A stretch of DNA of 33,819 nucleotides from Roseburia_C amylophila. GTDB lineage: Bacteria; Bacillota; Clostridia; Lachnospirales; Lachnospiraceae. Where the stretch lies: contig NZ_JAOQKI010000027.1 in the NCBI RefSeq assembly GCF_025567465.1, positions 1-33,819 on the forward strand, written 5' to 3'. Made by a program: the position numbers and the translations under genes. The notes under the pieces are model-generated. The model was not told where the DNA came from and made no database searches. It saw only the letters and a list, made by a program, of their open reading frames with translations. The stretch's first letter is position 1. Every line of letters starts with the position of its first letter. Shown in pieces: positions 15,001 to 22,396 of the stretch.

Positions 15001-16287
15001 CAGTTCCAGAATAATAGCTTCTCCGGGAATTCCTTCCTGTTCTAATAAATCATAAATGTACTGGCTTAAATCCGGCTGCTGTAACTGTATATAAGAAAGA
15101 TTAATACTCATACGGAATTCCGGATTATAACGCCGCCACTTTGCACACTGGGCAATGGCTTCCTTTAATACCCATTTTCCCACCTGCACAATCATTCCGC
15201 TCTGCTCTAATATTCCAATAAAAAGATTTGGTGACACCACCCCATGATATTTTGAGCGGAAACGGAGCAGTGCCTCTGCTCCCACTACTTCATAATTACT
15301 CATCCCAATCTGTGGCTGGAAGAGAAGATAAAATCCATCACACTGGTTGCGGATACTCTTTCTGATTTCTTCTGTTAAGTCAATAACCGACAACTGTTTC
15401 TCATAATCTTCTGCTGAGAAAAGAATCAACCGGTTCTTACCGCTCTTCTTGGCACGGTCCAGAGAACTTTCCGCATAGTTAAACAGTGTATTGGCATCCT
15501 TGATTCCGGACATCGGATAGCAGACTGCACCTGCTGAAAAGGTACAGTTCTCCATCATCTTCATCTGTATATTCTGGTATACCTCACGCACAGCCTCCAT
15601 ATCATATCCCACAAAATTAACTGCAAACCGGTCACCATCCAGACGATAAATTTTTATGTTTTCATCAATACTATTTTCCAGAAGAGCCGCAATCCTCTTT
15701 AAAATAAAATTACCATGGCCTCTTCCATATTTCGTATTGATATTTTTAAAATTATCCACACCAAGGACAAGCAAAACACCTTCTTTTCTGCTGTTCAGCA
15801 TTTCATCCAGATGTTCCATTAATTTAGTACTATTAAAAAGTCCGGTAAGTGAATCTGTCTTTCCCAAAAGGACAGTATCTGATGTTCTTCCCACCATTAC
15901 ATAAGGAATCCCGGTCTCATCCAGTTCAGCTTTCCCACGACAGCTGATCCAGACCAGATTGCTGTTTCTGTCTACCAGCCGGTATTCCAAATCATGTATC
16001 AGGCTTTTTCCAGAGCAGATAGATTCCATATCATTAACCCACTGGTTTAAGTCTCTTTCATATACAATATCTTTCCAGTCATCTATGCCGCAGCTGTTGT
16101 TTTCATCCATGCGCAATGCATATCTCTTTGATATATCATTGCTGGCGAAATAAAATTTACCCTCTTTTAAATCTGCCAGAAATAAATAATCATCGGTACT
16201 TTCACTTAATAACTGCAGAGTCTGGTAACATTCCGCAAATCCTTTTTTCCCTTTAAACAATTCATCCAGCGTATTCTTCTCCTGCAT
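12019..16287 (-). CDS. Multidomain cyclic-di-GMP protein: PAS-GGDEF(degenerate)-EAL-PAS-GAF-PAS-GGDEF
   Basis: A 1422-aa cytosolic protein without transmembrane helices. A PAS-like region (about 25-135) precedes a GGDEF-fold domain with DSLTGLFN (145-152) whose signature is degenerate (DGDRF, 217-221). An EAL domain follows with AEALLRF (337-343), SINLS, ELTES, DDFGTGYSS, IKIDR and CEGVET all intact, so c-di-GMP hydrolysis is expected. Next is a PAS-like segment with CPDC, then a GAF-like domain (ADRCYIFLY...LFGFIGVDNP), more PAS-like sequence, and a C-terminal GGDEF domain with a canonical GGDEF (1340-1344). The last has DPLTNVLNRR and an RRTD inhibitory site five residues before the signature. 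The protein should both make and degrade c-di-GMP, with signals sensed by PAS and GAF domains. GGAGGGG precedes the start. It has its own promoter and terminator. Confidence 0.92.
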   Translation of the reverse strand: MQEKNTLDELFKGKKGFAECYQTLQLLSESTDDYLFLADLKEGKFYFASNDISKRYALRMDENNSCGIDDWKDIVYERDLNQWVNDMESICSGKSLIHDLEYRLVDRNSNLVWISCRGKAELDETGIPYVMVGRTSDTVLLGKTDSLTGLFNSTKLMEHLDEMLNSRKEGVLLVLGVDNFKNINTKYGRGHGNFILKRIAALLENSIDENIKIYRLDGDRFAVNFVGYDMEAVREVYQNIQMKMMENCTFSAGAVCYPMSGIKDANTLFNYAESSLDRAKKSGKNRLILFSAEDYEKQLSVIDLTEEIRKSIRNQCDGFYLLFQPQIGMSNYEVVGAEALLRFRSKYHGVVSPNLFIGILEQSGMIVQVGKWVLKEAIAQCAKWRRYNPEFRMSINLSYIQLQQPDLSQYIYDLLEQEGIPGEAIILELTESMQLQDYTKYNQLFYQWGKRGIQISMDDFGTGYSSLSYLKSLAIDEIKIDRCFVSRINMSAYNYRLLRNILELARSAQIRVVCEGVETPEELQTLAELAPEVLQGFYFSKPIEEELFEKQYIFGHVEEERWQEDCGNSTVILPEAGDGTDYKAILDQLEEMVYVIDAESYELYYMNSAGQRISGVSDYAGKKCYQVLEGREEPCPDCNMAKLKHKKFLTRYANNEFLGTQMLMKDKLVNWGNKAARLQIGIDMNTINISMSRLEEQLEVEKGIVKALEEAKEKENEADIISELLHHTGEFYQADRCYIFLYSKEADSWSNVCEWCENEIQSQQLYLASVPGDRVKLVIGSLKEDRPVIIKDVDMYRESAPDLWKILVHQEIRRLMLLPLLNEGHLFGFIGVDNPKYRPNDKTFLARIRPFISNILIRDGMMDVKSEMIARMTGMLKEENILQSVKLGLWTLELDTVNGKNRLYVDKSMRSILGIDDIMNSEEYFRFWYDNISDGYYDYVQNALHDIITTGKIIEMEYTWNHPERGKVTVRCVGVLGHQENGVYTLKGYHRINNDMIRKKFLKSQEYERMEYNEKKHTIYFHTNRSMLKGNQLKEVGFPESWEDGMVHPHFRDVFHAAFTGVEYGKEDQVLEILLKNKQDEFEWFRLDICKIGDQKQDENLRIVTIYQIEDHQNIQLKYLQREDFYQAMLSETVAYAEVDLSNGKIQSSGGLWKDYVAEGEREALNYMKVFNRHIDELVLEEDQVGCYDVLEQEKMVYNYNSGTATVNYQLRRRMARGSYHWMELTVHVFQEQVTENMYALLYLKDIDGQKRRQQEQERAANTDPLTNVLNRRIFEQYTSHYVLEEAKKGEVCALLILDIDNFKQINDTKGHPYGDKVLRTFVDTIHESFRRTDYIGRLGGDEFVVLFKGFGSKKTLDKRLARMQEQLREKLPTPVSCSVGITLIRKDSYNYEDSIRQADKALYTAKHKGKDTYCYWEESEK

Positions 16288-16343
16288 AGCCCCTCCAAAA
16301 AATATATATTTTTCTGTCTATACATTCCTTCCTGCATTATTTA

Positions 16344-16372
16344 ATTGTACATCAAATTATCGTTTTTTACAA
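16344..16372 (-). promoter_or_regulatory. Promoter of the GGDEF-EAL gene
   Basis: TTGTAA (16367-16372) and TACAAT (16344-16349) spaced by 17 bp; the leader to ATG 16287 is about 50 nt. Confidence 0.65.
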
Positions 16373-16410
16373 TATTTATTCAGAAAAGTGTCATAAAAGC
16401 ACAACCGTAT

Positions 16411-18174
16411 TCATCCGGCATCCGATGTCAGGCTGTCCGCTGCACACAATACACCCCAGCCCAGCCTTGGATTTGGGAAAAAAGAATATCCCGGCAGTGG
16501 TCTTGCTCCCCGGATGAGATATGCTTTTATTTTTTCCCCATATAAAAAAGCATCATGTTTCTCTACAATTCCCCATTGCATAAAAAGTGCTGCCGTCCCG
16601 GTTACAAATGGCGTTGCCATTGAAGTTCCGCTTCGTACGGTATAACCGCCGCCTGGTGCACAGGATTCAATGTCCACCCCTGGCGCACAGATGTCCGGTT
16701 TCACCTGATTGGTCTCTCTGGTGAACCCTCTCCCGGAAAAGGCTGCCACCTGATTATATCTTGCATCATAGGCTCCCACCGAAATTACCTTATAGGCAGT
16801 GGATGGAATTGTAAGCGTTGTCTCTTCTGTGGGATATAAAAATCCGGTTGCTTCTCCGATGACCGCAAGGGAAGGCAGCCACATATTATAGGCCCCGGTT
16901 ACAATCTTTTCCGGTATCAGCGTTATTTTATAGATTCCGCTGTCGATATAATTTTCCACCGGAAGAAAATCAAAATAGATTTCCTGAAAAGGACTGAAAG
17001 GGCTTGGTTCTCCAAAATATAATAAAACTTGCGTTCCTTCGATAGTAAATCTCTGGGGGCCCTGCAGCTGCCGGATAATCCCCACCGTTTTCCCACTGGG
17101 ATGCGTAATCCGGATGGAAAAAATATCCGCATAGGATTTCCAGATTTGTAAGCTTAACGCAGGCTCATATTCTCCTACTGCAAATTCCACTTCCTGTTCT
17201 CTTCCCATTACAAGCTGCCCGGAAGTATGCCCTCTGGCACTGCCTTCATTTCCGGTGCCAATCACCAGAACCGATTTCCAGTAATTTGCCATATCAGATA
17301 AATAGGTTTCAAGAAGAGAGGTTCCATCATGGGAACCATAGGTATTGCCAAAGCTTATATTTACTGCCACCGGCTGCTTAAGTTCCAGTGCTTTCCGGAG
17401 AATATAATCCATTCCAAGCATCAGCTCTGTTGTCCTTGGAAAGGAATTTTTCCCCGGTGTGCCAAGCTTTACCACCAGCAAATCACTTTCATATGCCACG
17501 CCCCGGTTTCTTCCATTGGATGATCTTCCATTTCCCGCTGCGATTCCTGCCACATGGGTTCCGTGCCCGGATAAATCCCGGCTGGGGCAGATACGGTACC
17601 CCTCCTGTATATTCTCCTGCTGCAATGCATCATTAATTATATTCCGGTCATATTCTGTCCCGAGCCGGAATCCGGCCGGTGGATTTCCTGCAATGCTTTG
17701 ATCCCAGATTGCCAGAATCCGGCTGCTTCCATCTTCCTTTCTAAAATCCGGGTGTCTGTAATCGATGCCACTATCTAAAAATGCCGTTATCACACCTTTC
17801 CCACTCAATCCCGTTCCCCCTACCCCCATTTTTCTTGTATAAAGAGACGTAATGCAGGAGGCTCTGATTCCCTGCTGTACAGAGAAAAAGAGCCTCTTTG
17901 GTTTTTCCATATATTCAATTTCTGTCCGGTCTGTTACCGCATCCATCAAAGCCTCCGGCAGCCGGATAACTGCATATTCATTGCTCAGTTCTGTAACTTC
18001 AATATCCGGAAATATCTCCTCTAATTTTCTGAGACTTCCGGTATATTTTACAATGACTTCCCATGTGTCCGTTTCTTCCTGATATCCTACATTTAAGTTT
18101 AAGGACTGCTGTCTTTCCTCTTCCGTTGCATCCAGTGCCAGATTCAGTAAGTTTTCCCGTTTCGAACTGTTCAT
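16411..18174 (-). CDS. S8 (subtilisin-like) serine peptidase, Csp-like
   Basis: A 587-aa protein with no signal peptide. It has an N-terminal prodomain-like region (about 25-100, WEVIVKYTGSL), then the triad Asp134 (FLDSGIDYRHPDF), His204 (SGHGTHVAGIAAG) and Ser518 (SGTSMATP), numbered from the chosen start, with the oxyanion Asn in GTGNEGS. An insert of about 150 residues between the Asn and Ser motifs forms a jelly-roll-like region, as in Csp proteases of Clostridia. Csp proteases process the spore cortex hydrolase SleC during germination; close paralogues of unknown role are common in Lachnospiraceae. The triad is complete, so this is not a CspC-type pseudoprotease. The ATG at 18174 is chosen because GGGAG precedes it closely; a TTG at 18189 lies upstream of that site. 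Confidence 0.88.
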   Translation of the reverse strand: MNSSKRENLLNLALDATEEERQQSLNLNVGYQEETDTWEVIVKYTGSLRKLEEIFPDIEVTELSNEYAVIRLPEALMDAVTDRTEIEYMEKPKRLFFSVQQGIRASCITSLYTRKMGVGGTGLSGKGVITAFLDSGIDYRHPDFRKEDGSSRILAIWDQSIAGNPPAGFRLGTEYDRNIINDALQQENIQEGYRICPSRDLSGHGTHVAGIAAGNGRSSNGRNRGVAYESDLLVVKLGTPGKNSFPRTTELMLGMDYILRKALELKQPVAVNISFGNTYGSHDGTSLLETYLSDMANYWKSVLVIGTGNEGSARGHTSGQLVMGREQEVEFAVGEYEPALSLQIWKSYADIFSIRITHPSGKTVGIIRQLQGPQRFTIEGTQVLLYFGEPSPFSPFQEIYFDFLPVENYIDSGIYKITLIPEKIVTGAYNMWLPSLAVIGEATGFLYPTEETTLTIPSTAYKVISVGAYDARYNQVAAFSGRGFTRETNQVKPDICAPGVDIESCAPGGGYTVRSGTSMATPFVTGTAALFMQWGIVEKHDAFLYGEKIKAYLIRGARPLPGYSFFPNPRLGWGVLCAADSLTSDAG

Positions 18175-18280
18175 TCCATCTCCCGGCAATTTCTTTTATT
18201 ACTACTCTATCGCAATCCGGTATTTTTATGCACTTCTTTTCAGCTTATTGTACCAATACTGTTTCATACTCTGCTGTCTC

Positions 18281-19513
18281 TTATTGTGGTGTTACGGTTC
18301 CGTCATCCTGCACCGTTACGCCAAAGGAAATGCTGTTGATATAGTCATTCAACTGCTGCTGTTCTAATTCATTCATCTGTCTGGTCTTTCCATTTTCTGC
18401 CTTTGCTCCCACCAGCTTATAAGAAATTGCACCATCCTTATCCACTACCATTTCCACTGCCATGGTGCGCTCAATGCTGCTGCCAAAAACAAAATTGCCA
18501 AGGCTGTAAAACACCGGCTTTCCGTCGATATATTCAATGCCCTGCAGACAATGGGAATGTGCACCAAACACTACATCTGCACCGGCTTCAATATATTTCT
18601 GTGCCAGTGTTCTCTGATATGCCTCAGGTTTTTCCTGATGTTCCAAGCCCCAGTGGACATAAACCACCAGCACATCACACTGACTGCGTGCTTCGGCAAT
18701 GGCATTGACAAACCGCGTTTCATCATAAGTAGAAAGGACTCCCGGTACTGCGCTTTCTACATTCCAGCCGGCAACCGGAAGTACACGGGATGCTGCAAGA
18801 AATCCATACTTTTTCCCATTTACTTCTATTACCTGCACTTCCTGCGCCCGCTCTACGCTGTCCCCTGCTCCGGCATATAAAATGCCCTGTCCATCTAATG
18901 TTGTAAAAGTATCACTCAATGCTTCCCTTCCATAATCGAGGATATGATTATTTGCCAGAGTGACCACGTCCACGCCCATTTTCTTTAATGCGGCTGCATA
19001 GGATGGGTCTGTACGGAAGGTATACTGCTTATCCTCCATCTGGGTGCCCCGGTTACTAAACGGAAATTCTTCATTTACCATGGTAATATCTGCATTTACA
19101 AGCAGCTCTTTCATGCCATTATCTATGACAGCGTCTATACCTCCGGCATCATAGTTTGTTTTAAAAGAATTGGCAAAAAGTACGTCTCCGGTAAACATCA
19201 GTGTTGTATCTTCTGTTACATCTGTTGTTTCCGTGTTTTTTCCAATCTTCTTATCTGCATCTTCAGAAGCTGCATCCTTTCCGGCTTCCGCATCATTTTT
19301 ACCATCAGTTTTATCACTGGTCTTTAAATCGGATTCTCCATTTTTATCCTTGCTGTCTTCTGCAGCTTCTGTCCCTGCTGTTGCGGCAGTCTGCCGGCTG
19401 TCCTTCTGGCGGATGCTTCCACCGTGATGAGCTGCATATATCATTGCTGCACCCAGCAGAATCACACACACTATAGAAACAATATATAATGCAATCCGAA
19501 CTTCTTTCTTCAT
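18281..19513 (-). CDS. CapA-family protein (PGA_cap metallophosphatase fold), membrane-anchored
   Basis: A 410-aa protein with an N-terminal anchor helix (about 7-27). A 75-residue Lys/Asp/Glu/Thr-rich linker and a CapA domain follow: FTGDVLFANS, NEEFPFSNRG, VVTLANNHILDYG, VYVHWGLEHQ, GAHSHCLQGIEY and SLGNFVFGS. These Asp/Asn/His clusters are the metal-binding motifs of the CapA/PgsA family, first known from poly-gamma-glutamate capsule synthesis. In Clostridia, stand-alone copies are widespread and of unsettled function. No pgsB or pgsC gene lies nearby, so capsule synthesis is not supported here. AAGGAGA precedes the start. The S8 peptidase gene follows after 106 bp and may be co-transcribed. 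The gap upstream (19514-19723) is shared with the divergent ECF gene and shows no recognisable riboswitch. Confidence 0.9.
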   Translation of the reverse strand: MKKEVRIALYIVSIVCVILLGAAMIYAAHHGGSIRQKDSRQTAATAGTEAAEDSKDKNGESDLKTSDKTDGKNDAEAGKDAASEDADKKIGKNTETTDVTEDTTLMFTGDVLFANSFKTNYDAGGIDAVIDNGMKELLVNADITMVNEEFPFSNRGTQMEDKQYTFRTDPSYAAALKKMGVDVVTLANNHILDYGREALSDTFTTLDGQGILYAGAGDSVERAQEVQVIEVNGKKYGFLAASRVLPVAGWNVESAVPGVLSTYDETRFVNAIAEARSQCDVLVVYVHWGLEHQEKPEAYQRTLAQKYIEAGADVVFGAHSHCLQGIEYIDGKPVFYSLGNFVFGSSIERTMAVEMVVDKDGAISYKLVGAKAENGKTRQMNELEQQQLNDYINSISFGVTVQDDGTVTPQ

Positions 19514-19723
19514 TATTTTATCTCCTTTTTTGTAGTCATGTTTCCGTGACTATTTTACCAATGAATGAGCATTTCGGCAATCGTAAAAATTTGTATACTC
19601 CTTTTGCCTCCAAACTGGCATGGTCATTTTTGTTATATCTGGCTATTTTAATCAAACCACATTTTACATATGATAGGGAAAACGATTTGCAGATCACATA
19701 CCAAAGAAAGGATTTACTTTATT

Positions 19724-20290
19724 ATGAAAAATACAAAGAAAATGGTTACTGCGGCCTTGCTTGCTGCATTTACCTGCATTGCAACTATGATTATTAAGAT
19801 TCCTACACCAACTTTTGGATATATTCATTTAGGAGACGGACTGGTACTCCTATGTGGTATTATCTTAGGACCTGGAATTGGTGCACTTGCCGCTGGTATC
19901 GGCTCCATGTTTGCTGATATTTTCTCCGGCTATATGACCTGGGCTCCTGCCACTTTAATCATCAAGGCTCTGACCGCATGCATCGCCGGACTTCTGTTCC
20001 ACAAACTGCGTCTTAACATTTCTTCCAAAGCTAACCGCAGTGTCCGCGTTGTTATCGGCGGTATCGTAGGTGAGGCTCTTATGGTACTTGGCTACTTCCT
20101 GTTTGAAGCAGGTCTTGCTGCATTTGCCAGCGGTTCTTTCTCCTCCGCTGCTCTTGCTACCGGAATTGCTTCTTCTGCTGCAGGTATTCCATTCAATATC
20201 GTCCAGGGTGTTGTCGGCATTATTCTCTGCCTGATTCTGCTCCCGGTTTTAAGTAAAATCAATGATGTAAATGAGTGGGTTTCCAAGTAA
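19724..20290 (+). CDS. ECF transporter S component (COG4720-like)
   Basis: A 188-aa, very hydrophobic protein with about five to six membrane helices, the usual size for ECF substrate-binding subunits. The N-terminal segment VTAALLAAFTCIATMIIKIPTP carries the small-residue helix that contacts EcfT. It is followed by GYIHLGDGLVLLCGIILGPGIGALAAGIGSMFADI, the hallmark of the riboflavin-transporter-like/COG4720 S components. The vitamin taken up cannot be read from the sequence. No ecfA or ecfT genes lie nearby, so it would use a shared energising module. The ATG at 19724 (MKNTKKMV) is preferred to a longer frame, with AAAGGA about 11 nt upstream. A bidirectional hairpin terminator follows. Confidence 0.85.
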   Translation: MKNTKKMVTAALLAAFTCIATMIIKIPTPTFGYIHLGDGLVLLCGIILGPGIGALAAGIGSMFADIFSGYMTWAPATLIIKALTACIAGLLFHKLRLNISSKANRSVRVVIGGIVGEALMVLGYFLFEAGLAAFASGSFSSAALATGIASSAAGIPFNIVQGVVGIILCLILLPVLSKINDVNEWVSK

Positions 20291-20301
20291 ATAATTTTAT
20301 A

Positions 20302-20349
20302 AAAAATGATAGCAGGCAATGTCTTTTCACATTATCTGCTATCATTTTT
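20302..20349. terminator. Bidirectional terminator between convergent genes
   Basis: AAAAATGATAGCAG (20302-20315) pairs perfectly with CTGCTATCATTTTT (20336-20349), giving a T run on both strands. It lies between the ends of the ECF gene and the DUF4097 gene. Confidence 0.9.
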
Positions 20350-20363
20350 ATGCTGGCAGCCCA

Positions 20364-20378
20364 CAAAGCGTGTTTCTC
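20364..20378. repeat. 15-bp fragment of the extragenic hairpin repeat
   Basis: CAAAGCGTGTTTCTC is the exact reverse complement of GAGAAACACGCTTTG in the repeat near 33594. Like the other copies it lies beside a transcription terminator, overlapping the last bases of the DUF4097 gene. Confidence 0.4.
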
Positions 20379-21159
20379 ATCGTTTTTCAAAAATTACATC
20401 AACATTTCCCACGTCACAGTTTATATCCATATCATAATCTGCACCATTGTCGATTTCGTCATCTCTGCCAAGTCCGGCAACAGAAATATCTCCTGCTTTT
20501 ATAGAACCAACACCACAGCTTAAACTGTAATTGTAATCCTGCTGCTCACCGGTTAATTTCAATTCCATGTTTCCCACATTACAGTTAGCGTCCAAATCAC
20601 CTTTTACTTCACCGGCAAAATCAAGATTTCCGGCATCCACATCCAAGCTTGCATATGCTGTCGTCAGCAGTCCTTCTTTTATATCAATATCTCCTGCTCC
20701 GACTTCAACTGAAAGTTCCTCTAACTCAAGTTGTTCCGGCACTTCAATAACTACCTGTAAACGATGCACTCCATCGCCCCAATATGCTGCATGGAAGTTT
20801 TCGCTGATTATTAAAGTTCCATCTTCCAATGCAGTCTCTACCTCAGCATTTTTAGAAGTTGTTATTACCTTAATCTCTTTGCCTTTTCCTTTGACTACTT
20901 TCAACATTCCTGCATCCATATCGATATCAAGTGATTTCACATCTTCCGGTGCAAATGCAGTCTCTTCTGTACTGGCTGTTCCTTTATCCTGTCCTTCCCA
21001 GTCAGTTACATCCCAATGAAATGCAAATTTATTATTTTGCACTGCTTCTACAAATTCCCGCATGGTTCCACCGGTTGCAATTCCAATTCCTAATACCACG
21101 CAGCCTAAAAGAAAACAGCCTAATGCGATACCAAAAATAATTTTTAATGCTTTTTTCAT
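20377..21159 (-). CDS. DUF4097-family membrane-anchored beta-helix protein
   Basis: A 260-aa protein with an N-terminal membrane helix (about 6-30, IIFGIALGCFLLGCVVLG). A repetitive beta-strand domain follows, in which DxDAGxL/VGAGDI/DVDAGNL/NVGNMEL/GVGSI/DVGNVDV motifs recur every 20-25 residues. This is typical of DUF4097 right-handed beta-helix proteins linked to cell-envelope stress modules. The ATG at 21159 overlaps the upstream stop codon as ATGA, so it is translationally coupled to the DUF1700 gene. The operon PadR-DUF1700-DUF4097 is a recurring Firmicute unit. The protein probably monitors or shields the envelope outside the membrane; its ligand is unknown. Confidence 0.85.
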   Translation of the reverse strand: MKKALKIIFGIALGCFLLGCVVLGIGIATGGTMREFVEAVQNNKFAFHWDVTDWEGQDKGTASTEETAFAPEDVKSLDIDMDAGMLKVVKGKGKEIKVITTSKNAEVETALEDGTLIISENFHAAYWGDGVHRLQVVIEVPEQLELEELSVEVGAGDIDIKEGLLTTAYASLDVDAGNLDFAGEVKGDLDANCNVGNMELKLTGEQQDYNYSLSCGVGSIKAGDISVAGLGRDDEIDNGADYDMDINCDVGNVDVIFEKR

Positions 21160-21848
21160 GCGCAAGCGCCCCCTTTCTTCTTAAACAGTGACTGCCATAA
21201 TTTTGCAATTCCTTTTGCAAACCATGGAAGAAACTTACCACATACCAGAACCAGAAGTCCGGCCGCACATAATCCAATTGCAAGCATCAGAAGTCCGGCT
21301 GCCATAGAAATAAAACCTAAGGAAATTACTCCTGTTACCAAAATTGTAATTGCTACACCTACTACCGCTATTCCACCGATCACACAGCCGACTGCAATTC
21401 CAGATAGTCCTCCGATAATTCCTGCTAACGTTCCACCAATTGCTACTAAAATACCGCCCCAGATTGGTGAAGTAAGCACCAGCAGGATTATAAGCAGAAT
21501 ATTTCTTGTGGTATTGTCTTCCCTCTGGATCGTTCCGTTATAATTCTGCTGCCCCATATTCTGGCTTGCACCATTATAATTCTGCTGTCCCATACTCTGG
21601 CTTGCACCGTTATAATTCTGCTGATTACCGGAAGATGCTGTCTCACTATTATTGCATCCTGGGAAATCTGCCCGGATGGTTGCTGCCACTTTTTCCGGAG
21701 ATTCTAATTCCCGGATTATCTTCTCTTCATTTTCTTCTCCTGCATCCTCAAAGTAGCTGGTATAGTATGCAATTGCTTCCCGTTTTTCCTCTTCCGGAAT
21801 TCCTTCTAATAACTGCTCCAGCCTTCTCATAAACTCCTGTCTGTTCAT
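21156..21848 (-). CDS. DUF1700 (HAAS) membrane protein
   Basis: A 230-aa protein. Residues 1-60 form the helical HAAS domain (MNRQEFMRRLEQLLEGIPEEEKREAIAYYTSYFEDA), which pairs with PadR-type regulators. Next comes an Asn/Gln-rich linker with a 12-residue repeat (NYNGASQxMGQQ, two full copies plus a partial third). After that there are three or four Gly/Ala-rich membrane helices and a C-terminal basic amphipathic end (GKFLPWFAKGIAKLWQSLFKKK). The chosen start at 21848 follows GAGGAGA and overlaps the padR stop by 4 bp. It probably transmits membrane or envelope status to the PadR regulator and partners with the DUF4097 protein. Confidence 0.85.
   Translation of the reverse strand: MNRQEFMRRLEQLLEGIPEEEKREAIAYYTSYFEDAGEENEEKIIRELESPEKVAATIRADFPGCNNSETASSGNQQNYNGASQSMGQQNYNGASQNMGQQNYNGTIQREDNTTRNILLIILLVLTSPIWGGILVAIGGTLAGIIGGLSGIAVGCVIGGIAVVGVAITILVTGVISLGFISMAAGLLMLAIGLCAAGLLVLVCGKFLPWFAKGIAKLWQSLFKKKGGACA
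21538..21623 (-). repeat. 36-bp tandem repeat within the DUF1700 gene
   Basis: The segment TTATAATTCTGCTG recurs at 21538, 21574 and 21610, an exact 36-bp period encoding the 12-residue NYNGASQxMGQQ unit. Copy number could vary by slippage without breaking the frame. Confidence 0.7.
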
Positions 21849-22168
21849 ATCTTCTCCTCTCCGGAAAATAATTCTGTTATTTTCGAAGAATAATTTTCCC
21901 ATTCCTTCCGATAATATGTTAATCTTTCATTTCCATTCCCAGTTATCTTATAATACCTTCGATTTCTGCCCCCACATTCTCTGTCGTATACTTCCAGACA
22001 ACCGTCCTTCTGCAATCTTCGCAACACCGGATACAGCGTTGATTCTGACACTTCAATGGCTTTCCGCACATCCTGCGTAATCTTATAACCATAAGTACCT
22101 TCCTCATCCTTTGATACTACAGCTAAAACAATTGCATCCAGAAGTGCCGCGCCTGTATTAAATACCAT
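21845..22168 (-). CDS. PadR-family transcriptional regulator
   Basis: A 107-aa winged-helix protein of the short PadR type. It has LLDAIVLAVVSKDEEGTYGYKITQDVRKAIEVSESTLYPVLRRLQKDGCLEVYDRECGGRNRRYYKITGNG, in which YGYKI, STLYPVLRRL and the RRYY wing are the family hallmarks. A short C-terminal helix for dimerisation follows. It should repress its own operon and release on a signal relayed by the HAAS domain of the next protein. GGAGGGAG precedes the start. The stop codon overlaps the DUF1700 start. Confidence 0.92.
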   Translation of the reverse strand: MVFNTGAALLDAIVLAVVSKDEEGTYGYKITQDVRKAIEVSESTLYPVLRRLQKDGCLEVYDRECGGRNRRYYKITGNGNERLTYYRKEWENYSSKITELFSGEEKI

Positions 22169-22195
22169 GCAATCACTCCCTCCAGATTTTCATAA

Positions 22196-22259
22196 ATATA
22201 ATATTATTATTAATGCATTACTATTTCATATTCAATACTATATATCATATAATATTATT
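22196..22259. promoter_or_regulatory. Direct repeats, candidate PadR operator
   Basis: ATATAATATTATT occurs at 22196-22208 and again at 22247-22259, 51 bp apart. The second copy fills most of the spacer between the -35 and -10 of the padR promoter and the first lies in the leader. Binding to both could loop or block the promoter. The AT richness makes chance similarity possible. Confidence 0.4.
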
Positions 22260-22265
22260 TGTCAA
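22237..22265 (-). promoter_or_regulatory. Sigma-A promoter of the padR operon
   Basis: Consensus TTGACA (22260-22265) and TATAGT (22237-22242) with a 17-bp spacer. The leader to ATG 22168 is about 60 nt. Confidence 0.85.
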
Positions 22266-22311
22266 CCTATAAAACCTGTCACTGGCAGCATTTTACGAAT
22301 GCCGGGCAACT

Positions 22312-22358
22312 AAAAAAGAGCCTTGCTTCGCTCTTTTCAAACAACCAAGACTCTTTTT
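22312..22358. terminator. Terminator after the HAD phosphatase gene
   Basis: AAAAAAGAGCCTTG (22312-22325) pairs with CAAGACTCTTTTT (22346-22358) with one wobble; on the minus strand the stem ends in a T run. It lies about 40 bp past the stop codon at 22397 and can work in both directions. Confidence 0.8.
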
Positions 22359-22396
22359 CTCTTATTTCTACATTCGTTTCCTGTTTTCTATTTTAA

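Noticed and set aside
18281..19513. Poly-gamma-glutamate capsule locus
   Set aside because: Only a CapA-like protein is present; no CapB/CapC ligase or export genes are in the surroundings.
19514..19723. Vitamin riboswitch upstream of the ECF S component
   Set aside because: No thiamine, FMN, cobalamin, folate or preQ1 core motif could be recognised; only a weak 6-bp hairpin is present.
20567..21019. Plus-strand frame opposite the DUF4097 gene
   Set aside because: It mirrors the repetitive minus-strand coding sequence, has low-complexity Ser/Pro composition and no start signal.
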